Part shown: piece by piece, positions 8,076 through 17,069 of the stretch
Layout of the letters: the number at the start of each line of letters is the position of its first letter
Position numbering within the stretch: the stretch's first letter is position 1
NCBI GenBank assembly: GCA_902792815.1
Contig: CADBAY010000011.1
Coordinates: forward strand, 1 to 64,000
Reading direction: 5' to 3'
Length of the DNA: 64,000 bases
From: an uncultured Bacteroidia bacterium
GTDB lineage: Bacteria > Bacteroidota > Bacteroidia > Bacteroidales > UBA932
Translations under genes and position numbers: made by a program
Notes under the pieces: model-generated
The model's database searches: none
Told to the model about the DNA's origin: nothing
Seen by the model: only the letters and a program-made list of their open reading frames with translations

Positions 8076-9697
8076 CAACACTAAAGCACGTTTCAATCAT
8101 CCTCGCTGCCCTGTCCCTCAGCCTTTCGGCAGCTGCCCAGCTGCCCGGCGAAGATGAAATAGTAGTCCCCGACTACAGCGCATATATCCTCACCCCCAAG
8201 GCTCCTGACACCCCCCGTATCAACGGCCCGAAGGTTTACGGCGCCCGCCCGAAGGCGGATTTCCTGTACCGAATCCCTACTACCGGAGTACGGCCTATGC
8301 GCTTCAGCGTCAAGGGTTTGCCCCGAGGTCTCAAGCTCGATGCAGATAAAGGAATCATAAGCGGCAAGGCCCGCCGCCGCGGCAGCTACCGCGTGCAGAT
8401 TACAGCCACCAACGCCTTGGGAAGCGACTCCAGGGAGCTCCGCATCGAGATAGGCGACCGCATCGCCCTTACTCCCCCGCTGGGGTGGAATTCCTGGAAC
8501 TGCTGGGGCATCTCCATCAGCCAGGAGCGCATTCTCGAATCGGCCCGCGCCCTGGTGGAAAGCGGCCTTGCCGACTATGGCTGGAGCTACGTCAACATCG
8601 ACGACGGATGGCAGGGGCTGCGCGGCGGGCAGTGGAATGCGATTCAGCCCAACAAGAAGTTCCACGATATGAAAGAGCTTGGCGACTCACTGCATGCCCG
8701 GGGACTTAAGTTCGGCATTTATTCGGGGCCCTGGTGCTCCACCTACGCATCTCATATCGGATCTTCGTGCGACAATGCCGACGGCACTTACTGGTGGGTT
8801 CAGCAGGGCCTTGTGGACGAAAACTGCCGCCTCGACCGCAGCAAGCTGGGTAAAGAAGAGATACGCAATTTCGGCAAATACTCCTTCGCCACCGCCGATG
8901 CCCGCCAGTGGGCTGCCTGGGGCGTTGACTATTTGAAATACGATTGGAATCCCAACGACGAATGGTGGATGAGGGATATGCGTGAGGCCATCGACGCTAC
9001 CGGACGGGATATCCTGTACAGCATCTCCAACAGCTCGCGCGTCACCATCGCTCAGGCGCTTCTTAAGTACGCCCAATGTTGGCGCACCACGAACGATATC
9101 CGCGACACCTGGGAGAGCATGTCCACTATAGGCTTCGAAGGGCAGGACCGATGGGCGGCCTTCCGCGGCCCGGGACATTGGCCCGATGCAGACATGCTCG
9201 TGCTCGGAAAGGTCGGCTGGGGGCGCAAAATGCACTGGACCCAGCTGACGCCCTGGGAACAGTACACCCACATAACTCTCTGGTCTATACTTGCTTCACC
9301 CATGCTGCTGGGATGCGATATGGCTATGCTTGACCCCTTTACCCTCAGTCTTTTGTGCAACAGTGAGGTGCTCGACGTCAACCAGGATCCGCTGGGACTT
9401 CAGGGGGTGCGTTTCGCTTCCGGAGAGGGGCATCTCACATATGTCAAGCCTCTTGAAGACGGAACCATAGCCGTGGCCTTGTTCAACCTGTCCGAAGAGG
9501 AACAGGTACTGGGGTTCGCGCCCAAGAAACTCGGGGTGTTCGGCGACCAGACCGTTCGTGACCTGTGGCGTCAGAAAGACGTGGGAACGGTGGCCTACAA
9601 AGACCGCTGGGAAGTGGCTGTTCCTCCTCACGGCTGCGCATTCTACCGCATCAGTCCGGGCCATACTTCAGACAAACTCGTAGGCTTTTACCGTTAA
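8072..9697 (+). CDS. GH27 alpha-galactosidase with N-terminal Ig-like domain
   Basis: 541 aa secreted enzyme. Signal peptide ends near LSAAAQ (residue 23). Residues about 45-127 form a putative-Ig (He_PIG-like) domain (FSVKGLPRGLKLDADKGIIS). The GH27 barrel starts at PPLGWNSWNCWG (about 135). The nucleophile is Asp291 in YLKYDWN and the acid/base is Asp342 in WRTTNDIRDTW, aligned with human alpha-galactosidase A. The C-terminal antiparallel beta domain follows. It shares an ATGA overlap with the upstream sulfatase. Combined sulfatase and alpha-galactosidase suggest a sulfated, alpha-galactose-bearing glycan; this is inference. GH27 also contains N-acetylgalactosaminidases and arabinopyranosidases. 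Confidence 0.93.
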   Translation: MTTLKHVSIILAALSLSLSAAAQLPGEDEIVVPDYSAYILTPKAPDTPRINGPKVYGARPKADFLYRIPTTGVRPMRFSVKGLPRGLKLDADKGIISGKARRRGSYRVQITATNALGSDSRELRIEIGDRIALTPPLGWNSWNCWGISISQERILESARALVESGLADYGWSYVNIDDGWQGLRGGQWNAIQPNKKFHDMKELGDSLHARGLKFGIYSGPWCSTYASHIGSSCDNADGTYWWVQQGLVDENCRLDRSKLGKEEIRNFGKYSFATADARQWAAWGVDYLKYDWNPNDEWWMRDMREAIDATGRDILYSISNSSRVTIAQALLKYAQCWRTTNDIRDTWESMSTIGFEGQDRWAAFRGPGHWPDADMLVLGKVGWGRKMHWTQLTPWEQYTHITLWSILASPMLLGCDMAMLDPFTLSLLCNSEVLDVNQDPLGLQGVRFASGEGHLTYVKPLEDGTIAVALFNLSEEEQVLGFAPKKLGVFGDQTVRDLWRQKDVGTVAYKDRWEVAVPPHGCAFYRISPGHTSDKLVGFYR

Positions 9698-9706
9698 TAC
9701 GAAAGA

Positions 9707-9737
9707 TTTGTGTTTCGGTTTTTTTATACTATATTTA
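9707..9737 (+). promoter_or_regulatory. Probable promoter of the first MBL-fold lipoprotein gene
   Basis: TTTG at 9707-9710, a 19-nt spacer, TATATTTA at 9730-9737 (one mismatch to TAnnTTTG). The ATG is at 9745, 7 nt later. Confidence 0.5.
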
Positions 9738-9744
9738 CATCTTG

Positions 9745-10959
9745 ATGAAAAAACTAATACCGCTTGTACTATTGCTAGGTCTTGTCGCGTGCGCGCCCGC
9801 GGGAAGGTTGAGCCTCCGGAAACCGGGCGAATTGGACATCCATTGCATTAATACCGGAAGAGGCGAGAGCAGTTTTCTTATCCTGCCCGACGGCACTACC
9901 CTCCTTGTCGATGCCGCCGGCTCCAATCTGAAGAAGCACAAGTATATGCCCACTCCGCCCAAGCCGGACAGCACCGTCAGTTCCGGTCAGGCCATCATAA
10001 ATTACATCAGGCATTTCGCCCCCAGGACCGACACCCTCGACTACTTCATCCTCACCCATTATCACGTCGACCACATGGGCGACCCCGCAAAGGACGCCCC
10101 CATCCACCCCGAGGGCGGCTTCGGCATGTCGAGTATCTGTGAGGTGGGCTCCGCCCTTCCCTTCCGGAACCTCCTTACCCGCGGAAATCCCGCAGAAGTC
10201 AAGTCATCCAACTGCACCAACGACCGCAACATGGCCAATTTTGCCAAGTTCGTAGACTGGACGGTAAAGGCCAACGGCACCCGGTACGCCTACTTCGATC
10301 CGAGCTCCGACAGCCAGATAGTTCCCCTGCACAAGAGCGTCAAGAACTTCAAGGTCAGCAACCTGGCGGCCAACGGATACTACCGCACTCCCGAGGGCAC
10401 AGTCGCCACCGACATCCCTTCCAAAGCCCTGCTCGACGCCCAGGGCGACCCCAAAGCTTACCCGGGCGAGAATGCCCTAAGCTGCACGTTCATCCTCAGC
10501 TACGGTCCTTTCGATTACTTTGCCGGCGGAGACCTGCAGTGGGCGCACAAAGAATTGCACGATTACTTCGATATCGAACTCCCCGTCAGCCGGGTATGCC
10601 GCAAGGTTGAAGTAATGAAGGCCAGCCACCACTGCACCAAGGGAGCCAACGGGCCCGACATCCTGGGAGCGCTCAAGCCCGATGTGGTACTGGCCCACGT
10701 CTGGAGGGACGTCCAGCCCAACCCCGAGACCCTGCAGAACATCTACGATGCAAGTCCTGGCTGCAAAGTGTTCCTGACCAACCTGGCACCCAAGAACGAA
10801 CCCGTAATCGCCGACTACCTCGACCGCATCGCCTCCAAACAGGGGCACATAGTAATCCGCGTGTCCAAAGGCGGCACCCGGTACACCATATACACACTCG
10901 ACGACAGCGACCCCGCCTACCGTATCACCGGCAAGTGGGGCCCTTTTGTTTGTAATTGA
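9745..10959 (+). CDS. MBL-fold hydrolase lipoprotein (ComEC-C-terminal-like), paralogue 1
   Basis: 404 aa from ATG 9745; the frame is open back to 9565 but that part overlaps GH27. MKKLIPLVLLLGLVAC gives a lipobox (Cys16). The metallo-beta-lactamase fold shows ELDIHCINTGRGESSF and ILPDGTTLLVDAAG (30-59), the metal motif HYHVDH (105-110), a later ASHH, and WRDVQPNP. This arrangement (INxGxGE...PDGxxxLxDAAG...HxHxDH) resembles the C-terminal domain of ComEC/Rec2 and phosphorylcholine esterases rather than beta-lactamases. The substrate is unknown; a phosphodiester is the family-based guess. Two paralogues follow at 20067 and 21511. Confidence 0.88.
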   Translation: MKKLIPLVLLLGLVACAPAGRLSLRKPGELDIHCINTGRGESSFLILPDGTTLLVDAAGSNLKKHKYMPTPPKPDSTVSSGQAIINYIRHFAPRTDTLDYFILTHYHVDHMGDPAKDAPIHPEGGFGMSSICEVGSALPFRNLLTRGNPAEVKSSNCTNDRNMANFAKFVDWTVKANGTRYAYFDPSSDSQIVPLHKSVKNFKVSNLAANGYYRTPEGTVATDIPSKALLDAQGDPKAYPGENALSCTFILSYGPFDYFAGGDLQWAHKELHDYFDIELPVSRVCRKVEVMKASHHCTKGANGPDILGALKPDVVLAHVWRDVQPNPETLQNIYDASPGCKVFLTNLAPKNEPVIADYLDRIASKQGHIVIRVSKGGTRYTIYTLDDSDPAYRITGKWGPFVCN

Positions 10960-10970
10960 TATGTTAATGA

Positions 10971-11104
10971 TTAGCGACAGTACAGCAGCACCCTGCTTGC
11001 AGACCGTCTGCGCCCACGCAGCCGTGAGTGGGAGGGGCCCGCTTGCGGGAGGGATAGGCCGAAGGCCGTAGTCTGCAAGCAAGGCGCAGCTGTACTGTCG
11101 CTAA
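10971..11104. repeat. Long palindromic element (family A), complete copy
   Basis: Outer arms 10971-11004 and 11071-11104 are inverted repeats of 34 bp with few mismatches. The enclosed core contains TGGGAGGGGCCCG...CGGGAGGGATAGGCC, the reverse complement of the core at 1724-1830. It lies between two co-directional genes, so it is not simply a convergent terminator. No ORF of its own. Confidence 0.8.
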
Positions 11105-11115
11105 ACGATACAAAT

Positions 11116-12540
11116 ATGAAACGTAGAGACTTTTTAAAGACAAGCGGAGCCGCAGTTGCAGGAGGCCTGCTGCTGGGGGGAGCCCCGGCACTTAGCAGCT
11201 GCAGTAGCGCCGCCCAAAGCAACGACCGCGACTGGGGCAGCACCGACGTACTCGTAGTAGGCGGAGGCCCCGCAGGCGTCTGCGCAGCCATAGCAGCAGC
11301 ACGCACCGGAGCCAAAGTAACCCTCGTAGCCCCCTTTATGACCTGCTACGACACAACAGGCGAAGTAATGGTAATACGCGGCCTGTTCGAAGAAGTGGTT
11401 GACAGGATGGTAGCCCTGGGCGGCGCCATTCACCCCTCGCAGGTCCGCGCCGGAACGCCATTCAGCGCCTGGATAACCACAGGCCACGACCACCTCACCC
11501 CCTTCGACCCCGAAACCCTGAAGTTTGTACTCGACCAGATGTGCACCGAAGCCGGAGTCAAGATTCTCTACCACACCTCCCTTGTCGACCCTATACTTAA
11601 AGGCGGCGCCGTCGCCGGCCTGCGCATTCTCACACGCGAAGGCCTTGGCCGCATAGGAGCCAAAGTAACCATCGACGCCACCGGCGACGGAGACGTAGCA
11701 GCCAGGGCCGGAGTCCCCTGCACCTTCGGCAATCCCGAGATTGGCAAGGTGCAACCTTCCACCCTGTTCTTCCACATCAACAACGTAGATACCCCCAAAC
11801 TTATCAAAGACGTCGAAGCCCACCTGCACGAGTTCCGCAAAGTCAACGGAGTGAGCTACAGGGCCCTGCACTGGAGAGTGGAAGAGGCCGAGGCTGCCGG
11901 CGAATGGGACATAGCACGCAAGAGCGTCAACATCTACCGCGGCGTAAGGGAAGATGAATGGGCGGTCAACTGCACCCGCATAGCCAATGTAGACGCCACC
12001 AGCACCGAGAGCCTCTCGGCCGCCGAAACCGAAGGCCGCCGCCAGGTGCAGGAGCTGATGAACTTCTTCCACAAATACGTCCCCGGCTGCAAAGACGCCA
12101 CAATCAAGAGTTCCGCATCCACCCTCGGAATCCGCGAATCGCGCCACGTACAGGGCGAATATCTGCTTACCGCAGACGACCTGCTGCAAGGCGTAGTTCC
12201 GGACGACAGCATACTCTGCGCATCAAATTCTGTTGACGTACACGGCCGCAACGGAGCCAATACCACCGAATACAAGACCGTCGAGAAGGGACAGTGGTAC
12301 GGACTCCCGCTCCGCAGCCTGATTCCCCTGCAGATAGACGGATTGATAGTAGCAGGCAGGGCCATCAGCGCCAGTTCCGACGCCGCAGGCGCAGTGCGCG
12401 TCATGCCTCCCTGCATGGCTATGGGGCACGCCGCCGGCATCACCGCGGCACTTGCGGCGGGCAAAGGCGCGGCGCCCAGGAGCATAGACCCCGCTGACGT
12501 GCGCGCCTTGCTAAAGCAGCAGAAAGCTTTCCTCGGATAA
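11116..12540 (+). CDS. FAD-dependent oxidoreductase with Tat signal
   Basis: 474 aa. The N-terminus MKRRDFLKTSGAA is a twin-arginine signal, followed by SSC (Cys29), so it may be a Tat-exported lipoprotein. The FAD-binding Rossmann motif is VVGGGPAGVCAA at about 47-58. Further blocks TIDATGDGDVAARAG, GIRESRH and the C-terminal PPCMAMGHAAGITAALA match the FAD_oxidored (PF12831) family, which is common in Bacteroidota glycan loci. Substrate unknown. It is 26 nt upstream of susC, so it probably belongs to the same transcript. Confidence 0.88.
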   Translation: MKRRDFLKTSGAAVAGGLLLGGAPALSSCSSAAQSNDRDWGSTDVLVVGGGPAGVCAAIAAARTGAKVTLVAPFMTCYDTTGEVMVIRGLFEEVVDRMVALGGAIHPSQVRAGTPFSAWITTGHDHLTPFDPETLKFVLDQMCTEAGVKILYHTSLVDPILKGGAVAGLRILTREGLGRIGAKVTIDATGDGDVAARAGVPCTFGNPEIGKVQPSTLFFHINNVDTPKLIKDVEAHLHEFRKVNGVSYRALHWRVEEAEAAGEWDIARKSVNIYRGVREDEWAVNCTRIANVDATSTESLSAAETEGRRQVQELMNFFHKYVPGCKDATIKSSASTLGIRESRHVQGEYLLTADDLLQGVVPDDSILCASNSVDVHGRNGANTTEYKTVEKGQWYGLPLRSLIPLQIDGLIVAGRAISASSDAAGAVRVMPPCMAMGHAAGITAALAAGKGAAPRSIDPADVRALLKQQKAFLG

Positions 12541-12566
12541 TTACAACCAACACTAATAACAATCAA

Positions 12567-15500
12567 ATGAAAAAACACATTTTCACAACATTCCTCGCCC
12601 TGATCTGCGCAGCCGCAGCGCTTAACGCGCAGGTCAAGGTCTCCGGAACCGTTCTCGACAAGGACGGAGCTCCCGTGATCGGAGCTGGTGTAGTGGAGCA
12701 AGGAACGCTCAACGGCACCACCACCGGCGCGGACGGAACTTACATCCTGTCGGTAGCCTCCGACAAGTCGGTGCTGGAATTCTCCTGCATCGGCTTTGAG
12801 ACAGTCCAACAGACTGTCGGCAACCGCCAGGTGATCGACATCCAGATGCAGGAAGACAGCAAGCTTCTCGACGAAGTCGTGGTCATCGGCTACGGCACCG
12901 TCAAGAAGAAAGACCTCACCGGCGCTGTAGCGGCGGTGGACGGCGGCAAGCTTTCTGCCATACAGGGCGTAGGTCTTAGCCAGGCCCTGCAAGGATCCAT
13001 GCCCGGCGTACAGGTTACGCGTACCAGCGGCCTGCCCGGAGCCGGCGCCACCATCCGCGTGCGCGGTATCACCACTATCGGCGACTCCGACCCTCTGGTG
13101 ATCGTTGACGGCGTGCCCGTGAGCACCATCAACGACGTCGACGTAGATGCCATCGAGAACATCACCGTCCTGAAGGATGCGGCTTCCGCATCAATCTACG
13201 GTGCCCGTGCTTCGGCAGGCGTCATCCTCATCACCACCAAGAGGGCCAAGGAAGGCAACCTGAGCATCGACTACAACGGATCGTTCAGCGTCCTTACCCG
13301 TACCCGCCATCCCGAGCAGGTCAGCCCAAAGCGCTTCATGGAGCTTCAGAACGAGGCCAACTGGAACGATGCAGGCAACCCCGAAGGCCGTGACTACTTC
13401 ACCTACGAAGAGGACTTCGTGAACAACTACATGGACAACCACGCTCTCGATCCAGATGCATACCCTCTTACCGACTGGGATGCCCTGATGATTGCCAAGT
13501 GGGCGCCCCAGCACAAGCACCGCGTAGGCATCAGCTACGGTAACAAGAACATCAAGTCACGCGCCATGCTCTCCTACGAGAACGAGGACGCACTCTATGT
13601 GGGACGCAACGTGGAGCAGTACACCGCACGTCTGAACAACGACATCAAGATCAACAACTTCATCAGTGCGTCGTTCGACATGACCTTCAACCACAAGTTG
13701 TCCAACAACAACCAGGTCAACCCCGTTCAGGCTGCATTCAAGTACAACCCCATCTACTGCGCCGTGTGGTCCGACGGCACCATGGGCCCCGGTAACAACG
13801 GAACCAACACCTACGCCCGAATCCACGCAGGCGGCTTCGACAACACCGCGCGAGACGCCTTCTACGGCAAGGCCTCCCTTACCATCACTCCGTTCAAGAA
13901 CTTCACAATCACCGGAGTGTTCGCCCCGTCGCTGCGCCACAGCGCCGAGAAGGACTACGTGCAGCAGGCCTACTACTACCGCGAGCCCGGCGTGCTCAGC
14001 GCCACTCCTCTGAGCGGATGTACCTACAACACCCTCACCGAGAGCCGCACCGACGCCAAGACCATCACCAAGCAGTTGCTGATCAACTACAGCGCCGATT
14101 TCGGCAAGAATCACCACACCACTTACCTGCTCGGTTACGAGGACAGCTACAACTTCTCCGAGTCCATGAGCGGCAGTTCCGACCAAATGGAACTTGCCGG
14201 ATATCCATATCTGAACCTTGCCAACAAAAATTACTTGACCGTCTCCGGCAATGCCTCGGACAACGCATACCGCTCTTTCTTCGGCCGCATAACCTACGAC
14301 TTCAAAGGCCGTTACCTCCTGCAGGTCAATGCCCGTTACGACCAGTCGTCACGTTTTGCCAAGGAATACAGGGGAGGTTTCTTCCCCTCCGTATCGCTTG
14401 GCTGGGTAGTAACCGAGGAGCCCTGGATGAAGAACATCGTTGGCGGCGCACTCAACTTCGCCAAGATCCGCGCATCGTACGGTACCCTTGGTAACGAGCG
14501 CATCGGCAACTATCCTTACCAGAGCCTCATAGCTTTCGGCAGCGTGCCTATGTACACATCTCCTACCACAATTTCGTCAGTAATGACGGCCGCCCAGACT
14601 GCATATGCTATCTACGACATAACCTGGGAGACCACCAAGACCTGGGATGTCGGTATTGACCTGAGCATGTTCAACAATAGGCTGTCCTTCACCGGTGACA
14701 TCTACCGCAAGAACACCTACAACATGCTCCTCAGCCGCAAGATTCCCGATGTGCTCGGTTATTCCGACCCTGAGGACAACATCGGCCAGATGCACACCAA
14801 CGGTTGGGAAATCCAGATCGGCTGGCAGGACCGCAAGGGCGACTTCACCTACGCCATCAACGCCAACCTCTCCGACTACACCTCAATAATGGGCGACCTG
14901 GGCGGCTACCAGAGCCTCGGAGGCAACATCATCAAGGAGGGAGTGGAATACAACGCCTGGTACGGTTACCGCTCCAACGGCCTGTATCTCACCGACGAGC
15001 AGCTTGCAAACTCCGCCAAACTTTATCCCAGCGTGGGCCTTGGCAACATCGAGTACAAAGACCTTGACGGTCCAGACGGTACTCCCGGCAACCCGGTTCC
15101 CGACGGAATCGTGAACGCAACTTACGACCGCGTAGTCCTTGGAAGCTCATCTCCCCACTACCAGTACGGCGGCAACATCCTGCTGGGCTGGAAGAACTGG
15201 GATCTGTCGATGACTTTCCAGGGAATCGGCAAGGTGCTGGCCTGGAAGGGCCAGGCAATGGTTTACCGCGACGGCGACGCCTACACCTTCCCCGTAGAGT
15301 ATGACAAGCACTACTGGAGCCGCTACAAGAGCGACGAGGAGAACGCCAAGGCCCTGTACCCCCGCGCCACCCTCACCAACTCCGCCAAGAACGACTACGA
15401 ACAGACCTCCGACTACTGGCTCTTCAACGGCGGCTACTTCCGTATGAAGAACATTACCCTGAGCTACTCTCTTCCCGAGAAGTTCACCAAGGCCATCAAG

Positions 15501-15644
15501 ATGCAGAAAATCCGCTTCTACGCCAGCGCCACCGATCCGTTCTCCATCGACCGCTTCCCCCAGGGCTGGGATCCGGAATCCTACACCAACCTCAGTGCCT
15601 ACATGACAAGGACTTTCACCGTCGGTGCACAGCTCACATTCTAA
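12567..15644 (+). CDS. SusC/RagA-type TonB-dependent outer-membrane transporter
   Basis: 1025 aa. Signal peptide (ends AALNAQ), carboxypeptidase-regulatory-like domain at about 24-95 (VSGTVLDKDGAPVIGAGV), TonB-dependent plug with LLDEVVVIGYGTVKKKDLTG, then the large beta-barrel ending in GAQLTF (C-terminal Phe). The SusC role is TonB-driven uptake of oligosaccharides or other oligomers delivered by the SusD lid. The next gene starts 3 nt after the stop and is a BACON protein, with SusD only third; susD normally follows susC directly. Confidence 0.96.
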   Translation: MKKHIFTTFLALICAAAALNAQVKVSGTVLDKDGAPVIGAGVVEQGTLNGTTTGADGTYILSVASDKSVLEFSCIGFETVQQTVGNRQVIDIQMQEDSKLLDEVVVIGYGTVKKKDLTGAVAAVDGGKLSAIQGVGLSQALQGSMPGVQVTRTSGLPGAGATIRVRGITTIGDSDPLVIVDGVPVSTINDVDVDAIENITVLKDAASASIYGARASAGVILITTKRAKEGNLSIDYNGSFSVLTRTRHPEQVSPKRFMELQNEANWNDAGNPEGRDYFTYEEDFVNNYMDNHALDPDAYPLTDWDALMIAKWAPQHKHRVGISYGNKNIKSRAMLSYENEDALYVGRNVEQYTARLNNDIKINNFISASFDMTFNHKLSNNNQVNPVQAAFKYNPIYCAVWSDGTMGPGNNGTNTYARIHAGGFDNTARDAFYGKASLTITPFKNFTITGVFAPSLRHSAEKDYVQQAYYYREPGVLSATPLSGCTYNTLTESRTDAKTITKQLLINYSADFGKNHHTTYLLGYEDSYNFSESMSGSSDQMELAGYPYLNLANKNYLTVSGNASDNAYRSFFGRITYDFKGRYLLQVNARYDQSSRFAKEYRGGFFPSVSLGWVVTEEPWMKNIVGGALNFAKIRASYGTLGNERIGNYPYQSLIAFGSVPMYTSPTTISSVMTAAQTAYAIYDITWETTKTWDVGIDLSMFNNRLSFTGDIYRKNTYNMLLSRKIPDVLGYSDPEDNIGQMHTNGWEIQIGWQDRKGDFTYAINANLSDYTSIMGDLGGYQSLGGNIIKEGVEYNAWYGYRSNGLYLTDEQLANSAKLYPSVGLGNIEYKDLDGPDGTPGNPVPDGIVNATYDRVVLGSSSPHYQYGGNILLGWKNWDLSMTFQGIGKVLAWKGQAMVYRDGDAYTFPVEYDKHYWSRYKSDEENAKALYPRATLTNSAKNDYEQTSDYWLFNGGYFRMKNITLSYSLPEKFTKAIKMQKIRFYASATDPFSIDRFPQGWDPESYTNLSAYMTRTFTVGAQLTF

Positions 15645-15647
15645 AAA

Positions 15648-17066
15648 ATGAACAAGATGAAAAAGTATATAAGTCTTTTCCTCTGCGCCGCTATAGCATT
15701 GACAGCCTGCCAGAATCTCACTCCCGAGAAGATCGTTCCCAACGAGGAGTATGCAGGCAGCCGCGCATCCGTGGAGCTTTCGAGCGCCGATCCCATCCCC
15801 GCCGAAGGTGGCACCATTACGGCCAAGGTTCACCGCAGCCCCGCTTTCGAAGTCTCTCTGCCCAAGACGGCCGACTGGGTCACAGTCAGCCAGTCCGACA
15901 GCACTTTGAGCATCACCGCCAAAGCCAACCCTTCGGCAGTTACCCGTTTCGCTCACGTGAGCATCATCGACAAGGAGCTCCAGATTTCCGTTACCAGCTT
16001 TGACGTAGTGCAGGCAGGTACCGACAAAGATGTAAAGCCTATCACATACAAAGACTTCAGCGCAGGCCCCGAGACCATCAGCGTAGCAGCCAAGGAAACC
16101 TCTGCGATAATTAGCGTTACCGCCGAAGATGTGCCTTGGACCATCACCAGCAACAACCCGGCCTTTACTGCCGATCCCGCCTCCGGCAACTCAAATGCCT
16201 CAGTTACTATCAGTTTCCCTGCCAATACCGCCAAGGAAGAAGTAAGTGCCGTTATAACTGTAAGCACCACATCCGAAGAGGTTAACACCCAGTCATTCAC
16301 GATTACTATCACCCAGGAAGCTGCTAAGGATGAGAAAGAAGCGGTCAAGCCCGCTCCCGGAACCGTACTGGCAGAGTGGTATTTTGCCACTTCACAGGTG
16401 GACGCTCTGGCAGCACATTTCAGTGAAGCGGTGACCGACGATCTGGCCGACGCCCCCGGCAACGGCGGCTTGTGGGTAGAGCCCAATGTGTCAGGAAACG
16501 GCCGTCTGGAGTACTACAACGGAATTGACAAGGCAGCGGCAGGCATAGTGGACAAGGCCCACAAGCGTTGCAAGAGGGCAATCGGAAGTTATGGCGAACC
16601 AGTGGTGTACGGAACCTACAAAGGCGATTACATCCTGTGGACCGCCTATGCCGAGAATGAGTCTCCTCTCGCCGCAGGCACCAAACTCTCTCTCAACTTC
16701 GTGCTCAGGCCCAACAACTTCCTGATTATGAAGTATTGGCTTGTAGAGTATCTCGACGGCGACGAGTGGAAAGTTGCCGGAACCGCCAAAGAAGCGGACG
16801 GATTCAAGTACAACGTTGAACTTACATTTGCCGAAGGATCCGGGAACCAGACCAACACCGTAATTAATCCCGTAGTCACTTTGAGCAAAGATACCGAGGC
16901 TGCGATATTCCGAATCACCGCTACATCCGACGCCGGATGTATGGACGGAGCACCCGTGACCCTTATCAATGCATCCCACGCCCTGCGTTTTGCCGGTGAG
17001 GATTGCAATGCCAACACTCCCCATTACTCAGTTAAGGAGCATCCTATTATCAAGGTCGTTGAATAA
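15648..17066 (+). CDS. Lipoprotein with two BACON-like domains and a C-terminal domain shared with a neighbour
   Basis: 472 aa. Lipobox LTAC (Cys21); start at 15648 or the in-frame ATG at 15657. Residues about 40-125 and 130-230 look like two BACON domains (beta-sandwiches common in Bacteroidota surface glycan-binding proteins). The C-terminal about 240 residues start at VLAEWYFAT and contain CKRAIGSYGEPVVYG, GTKLSLNFVLRPN and KYWLVEYLDGDEWK. They are clearly homologous to the C-terminal part of the protein at 18841. A surface glycan-binding role is inferred. Placement between susC and susD is unusual. Confidence 0.8.
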   Translation: MNKMKKYISLFLCAAIALTACQNLTPEKIVPNEEYAGSRASVELSSADPIPAEGGTITAKVHRSPAFEVSLPKTADWVTVSQSDSTLSITAKANPSAVTRFAHVSIIDKELQISVTSFDVVQAGTDKDVKPITYKDFSAGPETISVAAKETSAIISVTAEDVPWTITSNNPAFTADPASGNSNASVTISFPANTAKEEVSAVITVSTTSEEVNTQSFTITITQEAAKDEKEAVKPAPGTVLAEWYFATSQVDALAAHFSEAVTDDLADAPGNGGLWVEPNVSGNGRLEYYNGIDKAAAGIVDKAHKRCKRAIGSYGEPVVYGTYKGDYILWTAYAENESPLAAGTKLSLNFVLRPNNFLIMKYWLVEYLDGDEWKVAGTAKEADGFKYNVELTFAEGSGNQTNTVINPVVTLSKDTEAAIFRITATSDAGCMDGAPVTLINASHALRFAGEDCNANTPHYSVKEHPIIKVVE

Positions 17067-17069
17067 TTA

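Noticed and set aside
9565-9744. N-terminal extension of the first MBL-fold protein
   Set aside because: It overlaps the GH27 end, shows no similarity, and would hide the lipoprotein signal; a promoter lies between.
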